Shown here piece after piece: positions 11,576 to 22,257 of a stretch of DNA of 64,000 bases; position 1 is the first letter of the stretch; each line of letters starts with the position of its first letter. This DNA comes from Pseudisothecium myosuroides (Eukaryota > Streptophyta > Bryopsida > Hypnales > Lembophyllaceae). The notes beneath the pieces were generated by a model. That model was not told where the DNA came from and ran no database searches. It saw only the letters and a list, made by a program, of their open reading frames with translations. The translations under genes and the position numbers were made by a program. The stretch lies in NCBI GenBank assembly GCA_951799445.1, contig OX637297.1, positions 124,001 through 188,000 of the forward strand, in the 5' to 3' direction.

Positions 11576-13249
11576 TTAAGCTATGGTTTGGAAGAGAGTT
11601 GTGGAGGAGATACCTCGTACCTGGCCAGTGGGTGGTTGTTCTTTGTTATCAGGCGTGGTAGGTGCTGCAGGACTTACCAGTGGCTGCAGCTCGTCCTCCT
11701 CCTGCCCCCGTGGCGCTTCTAGAGCCCTTACTTGCTGCTGCCAAGCGTGCGGAGCATTGTGTATTCCGTACGGGATGACTCCAACGGAGGCCGTTGCTAC
11801 CTCGTGCATGGCCGACAAGGTTTCGGCAATCTCTTCCTCGTCGGTGAGCTCTAGGACTTCTCCCCATTCGCCATGTACTCCCGGAATCCACCCCTCTGGA
11901 GGATGACAGTTGAATGGGAAATCACGGATCGCAATAGGGTTGTTGTCCTCGTCACTGAGATAGTCCCCTGGTTGCGGGTCACCATCTTCAATCTCTTGGA
12001 GTTGGCAGCGCATCGGCCCGGACGTGTTTGGAATGGACCTTAGCGCAGGTAGTACCGTGTTTGAAGTTGGAGGTAGATCTTCGCCCAAGACGTGGGGGGC
12101 GTTGCTGGGTGCGACCAATGTTCCTCCCGTGTCGCAGTAATGGTTCTTAGGAGGTGCAGAGCAATGGGAACATGTGATTCGGAGCGGCCCGCGTCGGTGG
12201 GGAAGAGTGATACTTGAAGTCATGACTGTGAAGGCTGTCCGCGTCCCCTCAGGACCGAGTTGCAGCCAACGTGGTGGCCGTGGAGCAACTATTCGGTGTG
12301 GGACGTGTCGGACTCGGTGGTCATCTCCAAGGTGGTGGTTGGCAATTGCCCTGACCTCGTGGTTGGGTATCATTCTCTGGCCGGATTCTGGTGTAGGAGC
12401 TGATTCAACTTCGTTCTCTGGATCCAAGCTATCGGTGGAGACTTCGATAGCTGTACTTTGCGCGGTGCTTGGATTGTTTTGAATTGCGGAGGTGCAGATG
12501 ATGACCAACGCATCTTCGCTGGAGTCGGGGTGCTCTTGAAGCCATTCCTCGAATGGCATATTGTCTTCCAACCCATACAGACCTAAGCCTAAGCATTTCA
12601 TCTTACCTAGGTCAGTGGTTGTCGAGGCCTGCATAGTTTGGATGGTGGTGTATACGAACTCTTGGGGCCCCCGTAGAGCTGGGTCGTTGGAGACGATTGG
12701 TATCTTTGTCCTTGCCTCGTTTGGCCCGTAGGTGAAGGTGGGTTGGGCCTTCCCCCAGTCTACTACCCCGCCACATTGGCGAAGGAACCCCCGACCCAAG
12801 AGTAATGGGTAGGGACTGGTGGCCTCCTCGTTGAGTGGCAAGACTTCAAAGGTGACAATGTAATCAACTCCCCCGTTCTGAATCCGGAGGTCTTTGATTC
12901 GGCCAATGGTCTTGACCGATCGCTGATCAGTGCATTTGAGGGTCATGCAAGAAGGGTGCGTAATCTCTAGACCTAACTTGCGCATAGTATAGGCTGGCAT
13001 GATGTTGACGCCGCTGCCGTCATCCACTAGGGTCCGGGGGATGATTTTGTCAACTATTTCGATCTCAATCTCCACCGCTTCGAAACTCTCCAAGGTGGGT
13101 TGAAGGTTCTTGCGGGACGTTTTGATTAGTAGGGTAGACTCTTCAAGGTCAGACTCCAGCTCTTCGAGGGTGACTTGGGACGCAACTCGGTTAACAGAGG
13201 CGAGCTTAGGAGCACAGGGAATGGTGGCCCCCTCCTTTAGCTGCTTGCG
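11576..13249 (-). CDS. retrotransposon aspartic protease (retropepsin) domain protein
   Basis: The open frame ends at 11576 and extends back to an in-frame TAA at 13250-13252. It has no convincing ATG, as expected for part of a gag-pro polyprotein. The retropepsin signature is clear: a hydrophobic strand then DDGSGVNIM (catalytic Asp in D-D-G-S-G), and later PLLLGRGFLRQC, the second-lobe ILGR-like strand. The preceding stretch (STLLIKTSRKNLQPTLESF) resembles the gag-pro linker of plant Ty3 elements. About 350 residues after the protease are acidic or proline-rich with no reverse-transcriptase motif. It shares one frame with the gag remnant upstream, separated by stops at 13250 and 13403. Confidence 0.75.
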   Translation of the reverse strand, partial: RKQLKEGATIPCAPKLASVNRVASQVTLEELESDLEESTLLIKTSRKNLQPTLESFEAVEIEIEIVDKIIPRTLVDDGSGVNIMPAYTMRKLGLEITHPSCMTLKCTDQRSVKTIGRIKDLRIQNGGVDYIVTFEVLPLNEEATSPYPLLLGRGFLRQCGGVVDWGKAQPTFTYGPNEARTKIPIVSNDPALRGPQEFVYTTIQTMQASTTTDLGKMKCLGLGLYGLEDNMPFEEWLQEHPDSSEDALVIICTSAIQNNPSTAQSTAIEVSTDSLDPENEVESAPTPESGQRMIPNHEVRAIANHHLGDDHRVRHVPHRIVAPRPPRWLQLGPEGTRTAFTVMTSSITLPHRRGPLRITCSHCSAPPKNHYCDTGGTLVAPSNAPHVLGEDLPPTSNTVLPALRSIPNTSGPMRCQLQEIEDGDPQPGDYLSDEDNNPIAIRDFPFNCHPPEGWIPGVHGEWGEVLELTDEEEIAETLSAMHEVATASVGVIPYGIHNAPHAWQQQVRALEAPRGQEEDELQPLVSPAAPTTPDNKEQPPTGQVRGISSTTLFQTIA

Positions 13250-13252
13250 TTA

Positions 13253-13602
13253 GGCGGGAGAGGCCTTGACCAGCTGTCCAAAGGAAATGTTTGCTTTGGT
13301 GTGTGCCAAGTTCCCCCACAAGTCATAGGGGCCAGAGGGGTTGTTAGTTCTTCGGGCTTTAGGCCGATGAGGAAGAACCCTGGAAGGGAAGGCATTCCCC
13401 TGCTAGACAAATTGGTATTTGTTCTCATCCATCTCAGTGCGAGTGGGGAGATTCTCGTGGGAGTGTACCTCCTTCGCCGTGTCCCTTAGTGTACTCTGGA
13501 GGTCAGAGAACTGAGGGGAGTCTTGAGAGGATTCCAGGGGAATGTCACTATGGGAACTAGAGTCAGGGGACTCTAGAATTCCAGGCTCGAGTAGTGGAGG
13601 AG
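13253..13602 (-). pseudogene. distal part of gag and gag-pro linker, cut off by the nested insertion
   Basis: This segment continues the frame of the gag ORF at 42238-44067 once the 13603-42237 insertion and one target duplication are removed. It contains a Ser/Asp-rich stretch, then an in-frame TAG at 13403-13405. The linker follows with a motif like YDLWGNLAHTKANISFGQL, typical of Ty3 gag-pro. The next in-frame stop is TAA at 13250. Both stops could arise by single substitutions. The TAG is followed by CAG, so leaky termination between gag and pro is possible but unproven. Confidence 0.65.
13595..13602. repeat. 8-bp target-site duplication of the giant hAT-like insertion (left)
   Basis: TGGAGGAG here and TGGAAGAG at 42238-42245 differ at one base. 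Eight base pairs is the hAT duplication length. Both copies keep the gag codon phase, so excision would restore the frame. Confidence 0.75.
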
Positions 13603-13613
13603 CTGGGTTGTCA
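13603..13613 (+). repeat. terminal inverted repeat, left
   Basis: CTGGGTTGTCA is the exact reverse complement of 42227-42237. Homology to the terminus at 3105 continues through the next ~60 bp of spaced ACGTCC motifs. Confidence 0.8.
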
Positions 13614-13723
13614 AAACTGAACGTCCGGGGCCAAATCACGTCCAAAATCCGGACGTCTGGACGCAGCGTCCGATCGGACGAGGTGGGTAAAACTGCCGTA
13701 AAAAAAAATTACCTCAAGTAATT

Positions 13724-13866
13724 CGGACGCCGCGGTCGGCGGTCGGCGGTCGTCTTGACGACCGCATCGGTCGGCTTTCCGCTGTCGGTGAGCCGACCGC
13801 GTCGGTCGGCTGCCGGTGTCGGTAATCGGGGTCGGCGTTGAGTCGGTCGGGGCGGTCGGCCGGAGG
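13724..13866 (+). repeat. left subterminal GGTCGG array
   Basis: Repeated GGTCGGC/GGTCGG motifs, mostly in one orientation, with a few inverted CGACCGC. The same hexamer recurs at the right end (41518-42115, same strand orientation) and beside each gene promoter. Subterminal motif arrays are the usual transposase-binding sites of hAT elements; binding here is inferred. Confidence 0.7.
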
Positions 13867-13867
13867 G

Positions 13868-14288
13868 GTTCAGGATTTCAGGCTGTCACTTTAACAGGGA
13901 CGGAAAAAATTTTAGAACATACATGGTACATCAGCTATTGGCCTATTGCAATTGCAGCCACTTGCGGAGTTATTTCATTATTGATGTTCAAGAGGTCATG
14001 GGTTCGAAACTTACTTTGTACCTTGTTCTTCATTTTCAATATCCAGCGCTTATAAATAGTTACAGATTTCTATTCTACTTCAAGTTGAAATGGGGTACTA
14101 TAGAGGTATAAGCGCTTTTAGTCAGGCCTCATTGTTTTTTGACTCATTTTTTCATCTTAATTCAAATATGCCGAAGTCTTTTTGGGAACTTTTAGGAATT
14201 TTGATCTACATCGAATAGAAATCCAACATTTTCGTAGGTCACATTCATTCTTTTTGAATTTTAGCTGTATAAATTTAATTTACACATA
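13868..14288 (+). repeat. direct repeat copy 1, SINE-like part
   Basis: This stretch, with a B-box-like GGGTTCGAAAC near 14010 and 'agcgcttataaatagtta' near 14045, recurs at about 19400-19768 in the same orientation. In both places a TTAA element follows. The pair flanks the transposase gene. The box sequences hint at a tRNA-derived SINE, but a clear A box is lacking. Confidence 0.45.
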
Positions 14289-15225
14289 TTAACCCCTAAA
14301 GTTTCAAGGCCATTTTTTGGCCAAAAAGCACTCAAAACTGCCATTTTTATAGCAAAGAGTAAAAAAAATTGAAAATTATTTTTTTTATCACATAACCATA
14401 GGATCTTATACTTTACTAGTATGGCAATGCGTGGAAAATATTTCAAAATTTTTGACCACACTGATTGCAAGATATCTGCGTTTAAAGTGAAAAAAACAAG
14501 TTTTTCAGCACATTTTGGGACGAGATTTTTTGACTTTGAACATTTTTAACTTGAAATTTCTGCACTACAGAGTTTTGAGCTTTAAATCTATATATTTTAT
14601 AATTGAGTTGAGAGTCTAGCAAAAAAAATCAAATCAAAAAAACTTAATTTTCATTACTAAAAAAATTGTTAAGTAGAAATAGGTACGAGATAGAAGGAAA
14701 ATCTAAAATATTAATATCTTTTACATAGAATTGAAATGAACTAATCCCAACGGTGAGATTGTTCTAGCAAAAACACTAAATCACGCGTAATTTTTTTTTT
14801 TGAAAAATTATAAACATTGCATTCAAAAATGAATCCTACAAGTGTTTTTTTTCAGAAAGATCAGAAGATGCTCTAAGTGCCCGAAAAAATAGATTGTCCA
14901 TAACTTTCTCATAACAAATCCAAATGGAATGAATCAAAGCTTCAGGGATAGACAAAAATATAATCTATGGGAAAAAAATTTAAAATAAAATAAAATGAAA
15001 TTTGCAACATTTTTTTTGCTGCCCCCTCTCCCTTGTTTTGAGCTTATTTGGGCGTAACTTTTGTTCCCGGGCACCAATTGAAAAAAAAATTATATTCCCA
15101 TGAAGCTTATCAGTTTTCCTATCTTCAAAAAAAGTTTCAAAAAATGAGGACAAAAATTCAGCCTGTAGGTACCTGCCCAAAATCCCAAATGTCCGCCAAA
15201 CGGACAATGGTCCTTTAGGGGTTAA
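14289..15225 (+). mobile_element. TTAA/CCCCTAAAG element, copy 2
   Basis: It starts TTAACCCCTAAAG and ends CTTTAGGGGTTAA, giving 9-bp inverted termini inside TTAA. It is 937 bp with no coding capacity. Landmarks are 'ctcaaaactgccattttt', 'ggatcttata', 'ttgcaagata', 'gtccataactttctcataac' and 'cccgggcaccaattg'. Best used as the family reference, together with 35623-36555. Confidence 0.8.
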
Positions 15226-15490
15226 ACTAGGACAACTATGAAGGTGAAACTCTTCACTACATACAATTCTTGCAATATATTATGCTTCATTGAAGAAAGA
15301 AAACATACAATCAAACTTTATTGAATTATAATCCAACAGTTTGAATATCAAACCATCTTAGTGGTGTTTTGTACATCACTAAGCAAAGTAGACAACTAGT
15401 ACCACAATATAATGTTCTACCAACCAATTAGCATTACGTGCTCTATGTATGAGCATCAAAACATTTAAGCGATTCAAGGCCTTTCAATCT

Positions 15491-18400
15491 CTAAGGCTTA
15501 TAATCACTATCCCCTTTTACCTCAGCCCCACTACAATCTCCTCTACTTCTCCATTCCACATCTTCATCGGATGTCACTTCCATGTCGTCAGATGAAGAAT
15601 ACAAAGTTCTCACTCCTCCGTGCTGTACTTGCCTTGATGTAGATAATCTCCTTGGTTGGTCCTTGCTCTTTTCCCTTTTTACTCTTAATATGGCGTTCCT
15701 CCTATCTTTATGAAGGGAAGGAATTGTTTTCATTTTCCCCTTCGAAGAAGGAAGACATGCATCAAGGGGAGTTCTACCTACACCTTGTCTCTTGGTTGGG
15801 CTCGCTGCAAAAGGCTCCATTTTCCTTTTACTTTTGGATTTTATGGAGTGTTGGGCATCCAATTTCACTGCTCCAGCTCCTCCTTGAATAGTTACCTTCA
15901 TTGCATTCAAAGACAACGTTGTAGGAGCTGACGATTTTGTCGAGTGCCGTGGTGGTGCATGACCAGATTCCCGAATAAACATTTCTTCCAATGTCTCGTT
16001 CATCTCACCATCGGTCGATGGTAAATTGATTGGAGATGAATTGATACGAGGTTGCATTTTTTTTGAAATTCGGACAACTCGTCTTCCTACACCTGAACTT
16101 CCTGAGCCATCCAATGCTACACTAGGAGTTTCGCGTGCTACAGGAAGAACACCGCTATATCGTGCTCCTCTGCATTCTTCAATGACTTGTTTCTTATCTT
16201 CATCATGGTCCAAAGAAATTGGGCTCTCAGACCCATGTATCAAACCTCCATCAACATTTCTTTGGACTTCGCTTGGCTTGTCATTTTCATGACTTCGTTC
16301 CCCGCTCTTCTCATTTACCAATACCACAATGGATTGAACACTTGCATTGCCCACATTCATTCGAACATTCAACTGACATTCTCCTTTGTCAATGTGCTCT
16401 TCATTCTCTTGCACTTCTACCATTGTCATGGATGTACACTTCAAACTTTGAAGAACTTCATCCGCTTTTGGAGTGTCATCATTGACATTCCTTGTCCCAT
16501 TCGCCTCCGGATCTTCTACTTAAGCCGCTTCCCCTTGCGATACGATATTTTGGCTATTCAAAAATCCGGTCCCATCGCAAAATCTAGCTAGGGGAATATT
16601 ATCTTCATTGTCCATATTGATGTCCTCGTCCGATTCATCGAACTCATAAGCATCTCGATGATTGACCCCAAAGTCTTCATTACTGCGATTAGGGCTCTGA
16701 AGCGGTCCATTGTCATAGTCCTGCATGTCGTCGTTTATGGCATTTTCCTCACTGAATTGTGGCCCATAATCCTCGTCAACTTCCTCGTCTTCCGAGATAA
16801 ACCCCTCTGAATCTTCTGACTCCACGTTCTCATGGTACCACTTCTTCTCATCATTTTCTTTTGATGCCGTTAAAACTTTCGAATTGCTGTACACATACAC
16901 CAAATCTGCTGCTCTTTGTGGCTTCAACTTGTTCCGAGATTTGTTGTGGACAAACGAATAGTTACTCCAATTTTGTTCGCATGAAGATGATGATACTAGT
17001 TGGGCCAATATCCTCTTTGCAATTGGAGCAATGAGCTTCCTACATGCACCTTCAAAATCCCACCAAGCATGTGCCGACAACATCTGTTCGCCCGGGTCTA
17101 ACATGTTATGGAACGGAGGGGTTCTATGTCGAAAGGCTACAAATTCCCTCACGACCATTGCGTAATCTTCGGGTTTACAAATTTTCATTATAACTCGCTT
17201 GCATGCCTCCGTTGCATCTGTGTCGTCAGCTAGTTCTTTATCGTGCAGCAAGTACGGGTTCAGAAGAGCTCCTGCATAGTGTAGATCTGTCTCCCCCATT
17301 TTTCGTCGGTTCACAAATGAGGCCTGCAGTCGTTCTGCTCGATTTGCGGGCAAAGAAAATGGCTCTTTCTCCAAGTCCATCACATGTTTCTCTAAACCCT
17401 TCATAATATGCAATACCTTTCCCATGCATGGTGTCTTCGCATCCAAGTCGCGTAGAGCAAATACAACTGGACCCACTACATCTCGGATATTGACACAACG
17501 ATTCCAGAAATGCGAATCGAGAACAAATTTCTTGACATCTCGAGACTCAGATCGGGGTTGTGTTTTCCGATTGTCCTTTAGCTTCCGCACATACTCCACC
17601 CACTGCGGATCCACCACACTTTGTTGTAATGCTGCTTTGACCTTCAACAAACAGTGAATCATAATAAAATTCGAGGCAAACCTCGTTTTGGCCGGCAACA
17701 ACAAGCTATATTTTGTCTCGTGCTTTCGAAATATAGCAAGCGGCATCTGCCTACTCTTGAAGAATTTCACAATGGCATGGGCTTTCTTCAGATACTCATC
17801 AATCCATTTTTCCTTCCCCCAATCTTTCAACAACAAATTCAAGGCATGCACCACGCATCCTTGAGAATAAATGTGTGGATACTTACTGGATACCAAATTC
17901 CATGCCGCTTGATTTACCGGAGCATTATCAGCACTGATTTGTACCACATTGGTGGGACCCACGTGCTCTATAAACTTTTCCAAGACAGATGCCATATACT
18001 CTGCGTTTTTTTCCATCCCGCTTGTATCTACCGATCCAACAAATTCCTCTCCGGCAGAAGATACGAGCATGGCATTTATCAATGGGCAGTTTGTAACCGA
18101 GCTCCATCCATCAATAGACAATGTTGCTCCAAACTTCCTTATGCTATCTTCGGTTCTTCTCAGGAGCTTTGCCTGAAGGTCCGTCTTTGCTTCGTCAAGC
18201 AATTTGCATTGTAGATCATGATATGATGGTGGTGTGTACGGCCTATTCCACTCTACCGTGAATTTTACTGCTTCTTTAAAGGTTGGATTTCAGGCTACAG
18301 CAAATGGTATATTTGCCGCATAAAAAAAATTGGCCCACACTGCATTCAATTTGCGTTTGTGTGCTTCTTCAAATCCATCTATTAGCCTGCTTTGTTTGTA

Positions 18401-18820
18401 CGGCCTACTGCTGGATGCCCTGGGAGTTCCACGTTCACCAGATGTTTCAGTAATTCGATTCCCTTCCGAACCCACACGAAGAATTTCTTGCGGTACTGTG
18501 CATGAATCTTCCTGTGTAGAACGTGATCTGTCCCTGCCATTAGAGAGGTCACTCCCGTCCGTGGGCATGTTGTTTCTATCCACATTGTCCACACTCGATC
18601 TCCGTGGGAATTTCCCTTCACAACGACGAAATAGACCTCAAATCTCTGATGTCAATTTCGGACAAAGGCAAACTCCGGTATCACGAGCACCAGATGCGCC
18701 TTCATATCCTAGATGGCTCAACATTCGCGCGGGCTTTTTAGCAAACAACAAGTTGCAAGCCTTGCACTGCACTTTACTCGGTGGCATGAGGCCATACCAA
18801 GGAGAGAAGTCCTTGCTCAT
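15491..18820 (-). pseudogene. hAT-family transposase (BED-like finger, DUF659, hAT dimerisation domain)
   Basis: One minus-strand frame runs about 1110 codons from ATG at 18820 to TAG at 15491, with no frameshift. In-frame stops lie at 18638 (TGA), 18290 (TGA) and 16520 (TAA). Near residues 14-35 is a BED-like zinc finger (CKAC..HLGY). Around residues 230-320 lies the DUF659 RNase-H-like core, with Asp in SIDGWSS (~237), Asp in SADNAP (~298) and CVVHALNLLLKD. The hAT C-terminal dimerisation motif follows (SSSCEQNWSNYS, then RNKLKPQRAADLVYVYSN). About 340 further residues form a Ser/Lys-rich tail that is also present in the relative at 52308-55618. That relative has sense codons opposite at least two of the stops, so they are decay rather than true ends. 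A TATA box lies 250 bp upstream. It presumably mobilised the 28.6-kb element. Confidence 0.85.
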
Positions 18821-19065
18821 AGTGACAAGTTTGAATTCCTTATAATTGAACCAATTCAAAATCACAAAGTGCACACACAATGTCAGAATCTCAACAGTGT
18901 CCAAAATCAGTTTAGCATGATGTGTACAAAGCCTTGAAAATCAAGGCCCCCCCGTCCACTGAACTATGCATCACCGAGCAAGGGACACAAAAAATTGCAG
19001 CTCCTAGCCCTCGGAAATCTTAGCGTTCAATTTCTCAGGAGTGCTTCTAAAAACTTTCTTCCTTG

Positions 19066-19078
19066 CACTTATACTCCT
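19066..19078 (-). promoter_or_regulatory. TATA box of the transposase gene
   Basis: The minus strand reads AGGAGTATAAGTGC, about 250 bp before the ATG at 18820 and just downstream of the GGTCGG array. The position parallels the other three genes. Confidence 0.5.
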
Positions 19079-19141
19079 GAACTGCTGCCGACCGTTGGAG
19101 AGGAAATCTGCTCGCTTTCAACAGTCAGTCAGTTTCTGCCG

Positions 19142-19370
19142 TCCGATTTCCGATCAAGGCGGTCGGCGAAGTCGGGGCGGTCGGCCGGAACCGCCGGTCG
19201 GGAAAGTCGGGGCAGTCGGCCGTTCGGAGCGGTCGGCCGGAACTGCCGGTCGGCCGTTCGGGGCGGTCGGCCATTAGGGGAGGTCGGGGAAGTCGGGGCG
19301 GTCGGCCAATCGCGGCGGTCGGGGAAGTCAGGGCGGTCGGCCATTCGAGGCGGTCGGCGGAGCTGGGCAA
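19142..19370 (+). repeat. GGTCGGCC array upstream of the transposase promoter
   Basis: About 20 copies of GGTCGG or GGTCGGCC, alternating with 'GGGGAAGTCGGGGC'-like spacers. It lies directly upstream of the transposase TATA box. Long frames here are translations of the repeat. Confidence 0.8.
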
Positions 19371-19399
19371 TTGCCAGGAGGAATTCGGCGTCCACCCAT

Positions 19400-19768
19400 C
19401 ACTTTAATATGAAGGATAACGGATTCAGAACATAGAGGATTTAGTAGACGATTGACCCGCCATTGCAATTGGGGGCACTTAAAGGTTTGTTTCATTATTG
19501 CTCATGACGAGGTCACGAGTTCGAATCCTACTCTATCCGGCGCTTATAAATAGTTCTAAACTTCTATTCCACTTCAAGTTGAAATGGGGTACTATAGAGG
19601 TTTAGAGCTATTTATGAGTGCTTTTAACTAGGCCTCAATGGTTTTTTTTATCATATTTTCAATTTAGTCCACAAATGCCAAAGTCTTTTTCAGATCTTCT
19701 AAAAATTTTGCTCTACATTGAACAGAAACTCAATATTTTTTTGAAGTGAACTTCATTTTCTTTGAACT
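19400..19768 (+). repeat. direct repeat copy 2, SINE-like part
   Basis: Counterpart of 13868-14288. It holds GAGTTCGAATCC (B-box-like), 'cggcgcttataaatagtt', and 'cacttcaagttgaaatgggg' shared almost unchanged. It is followed by TTAA element copy 3, so array, repeat and element appear in the same order on both sides of the transposase gene. Confidence 0.45.
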
Positions 19769-20738
19769 TTAACCTTTAAAGGTTTTTTACTATGTTTTCA
19801 CCATAATTGTTTGAAAAATGCCATCTCCAGTACAAGTAGCAAATTCTGGGAAAAAAAATTCCACCATACATATAACCGGAGTATCTCGTAGTAAATTATT
19901 CAAACAAATTCTGGAAAGACTTTTTCAAATTTTCACCATGTACATTGCAAGATAATAGCTTCTGAATCGACAAACACGCTTTATTGGGCCCTGCGAAAAT
20001 CAAGGCACCTACACTTCACAAAGTCACATTATATAATAAAATGACAAAACCGATTGTAAATCTTTCGGTTCTTTTTCCTAAAGAAGTTGGCCACGTGCTT
20101 GAAAATTTTTAAGTTCATTTGAAATTGTACAATTGTTAGAAAAAAAATAGTAGGTAGAAAGAAGTGGAGAATGAATCAAATCATTAAATTGTTACGAATT
20201 TTATTATAGAATTGGAAAGTGCCAATTCAAACGGTTGTAGTGTTAAAATAAATAATTTGCATCCAATGTTTTCTTTTCTTCCAACAATATTGAAATTTAA
20301 ATTAAATAAATGACTTCAAAGCTTTTTTTACAGTAGGGATTCTATAACTACCTTCAAACTAAGAATCCTTATAAATTTTGATTCACTCATTTGAAATAAA
20401 TGATTGAAGCTTCCCGCGTATATATAAATCTATAGAGCCAGTTTCAAATTTTTGATTTAATAAAAAGGGATTTTAGAAGAACCTTTTTTTACTTTCCGGG
20501 TTGTCCAAACATCAAAGAAAACTACATAGTACATATCATGCAATAACTTTTTCACTTTGTTACCAAATGTTATGAAAATTGTTGGGCCTTACCGCCTTAC
20601 AAATATTCCTTGAGTCCTTGGATACATCATACATCTAGTGTGAAAATTTCAAAGGAAAAAAAATAAAATTTCATTAACAGTGAGTTGCCCAAAATCACTA
20701 TGTTTCCAGAAAACCATGTCTCGTACTTCAGGGATTCA
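19769..20738 (+). mobile_element. TTAA element, copy 3 (decayed)
   Basis: It starts TTAACCTTTAAAGG and ends near 'cttcagggattca', a mutated CTTTAGGGGTTAA. Its interior is closest to the ~960-bp subfamily at 28460, 34446 and 39555 ('ggatct.gtagtaaatt', 'cacttcacaa..gtcacat'). Confidence 0.6.
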
Positions 20739-22257
20739 CTATATAAATTCAATTTCTGCATACGAACCCCTAAACATCAAGATTATTCTCTACAATTTTA
20801 AATGCGAGGAAAATTTCTACAAAGCACTACTTCAAAGAATATTCCGGCTTTAATATACACATTCAAGTTTTGCATTCTGAATTATACATTCCACCTAATA
20901 CATTTAAAGTCAACAATGTTGTCTCTAATATTTTTCTATACCTTTAGCAAGGAAAAATTTGAAATTTCTTCTACATTCAACTACAAGCAAAATACCATCA
21001 TTTCTTTATTAAAAATTTGTTGGACTGCATTTGAATGGACATTCTTCTGGCATAATGAATTCCTAATATTCTTGTGTTCTTCATATCTATGACCTCATTT
21101 CTGCAAGTCCAACTTCAAACTACATTCAAGGATTCAAGGCTGTCTTGGCTTGGACAGCCACTTGACCACTTGACCACTTCGTATACTTGTACATTTGTAA
21201 TTCTAGCGAAATTAGATAAATATGTATTCTAATAACACCAACTCTAACGAACACATATGGAAACAAAGTGATAACAAAAGTATTTCCACAAATGAAGTTC
21301 ACTATCATCGAAGCAAAATGAAAAAAGACTAAAAGTTTGAATCTATTATCATTCAGGACCTGAACGTTGAAGACCTTATGGATTAAAGGACCTACTGCGA
21401 ACAAAATTCATGACAATAAAAATTTTCTATTCAAAGATTATATAATCATGATTCATGAAGGTGTTTTAAGTGCAAAAATAACTTCAAAAGTTGAAGTCTT
21501 CCGAGCCTCTTTTCCCTTTCCAAATCTATGAAGTTATTAAGCAAAAACATTAAGGTTTAGGGGTTTATCACATGCACAATCTCAATCAGTTCACGGCTTC
21601 TTAAATTGTACTCTACATTTCTCTAAATGAATTTTTAATGTGCTTTTGCTTCCAACGTCTACTGTTTCGAGCGGTCATTTTGAAGAACATTGAATAATAA
21701 GGAAAATCAAGATTGAAACTGGTACCCTTGTACAAAATCATTTATAGCAAAATCATAGTCGATCATTCCAAAATGGTTTTTTTGGCCATAAAATTAGACT
21801 TCATACGGTATTTCTTTGGCATGTTCATTGTTAATTAGAGCGACTTTGTTATTTTTTTTAAAAATTCAAAGTTTTGTCCCCACCCAAATTTGAAGCCAAG
21901 GGCATTTACGGTTCTATGAATTAGAGTCGCAAAAAATGAATGAACTTCTCCGTTCCATATGCAAGGAATAATAGACATTGACAAATCATAAACACAACAT
22001 TATTTTGCAATGTAATCACGCAGAACATATATTTTACAAAATTGTCTGAAGGTGCATTCAAAAGTACCATAAAGTCATAGCAAAATCAAAACATATTTGT
22101 ATTGCATATATATTTGCATTTTATAAGCAGCTCATAACATACCAAGAGTACTATGAAATATTGAAAGTCAATCCTCAATTCCTCATGACATCCAAACGAC
22201 ACTCTCTAGTCCATATACTTCTACTTTAAAAAAACCAAAGTCCAACTACATCATTCT
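20739..22257. other. AT-rich stretch without a recognisable gene
   Basis: Only short chance frames and a small tandem 'cttgaccacttgaccactt' near 21165. I see no domain, RNA or terminal repeat. It lies 3' of the RING-H2 gene. Confidence 0.5.
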
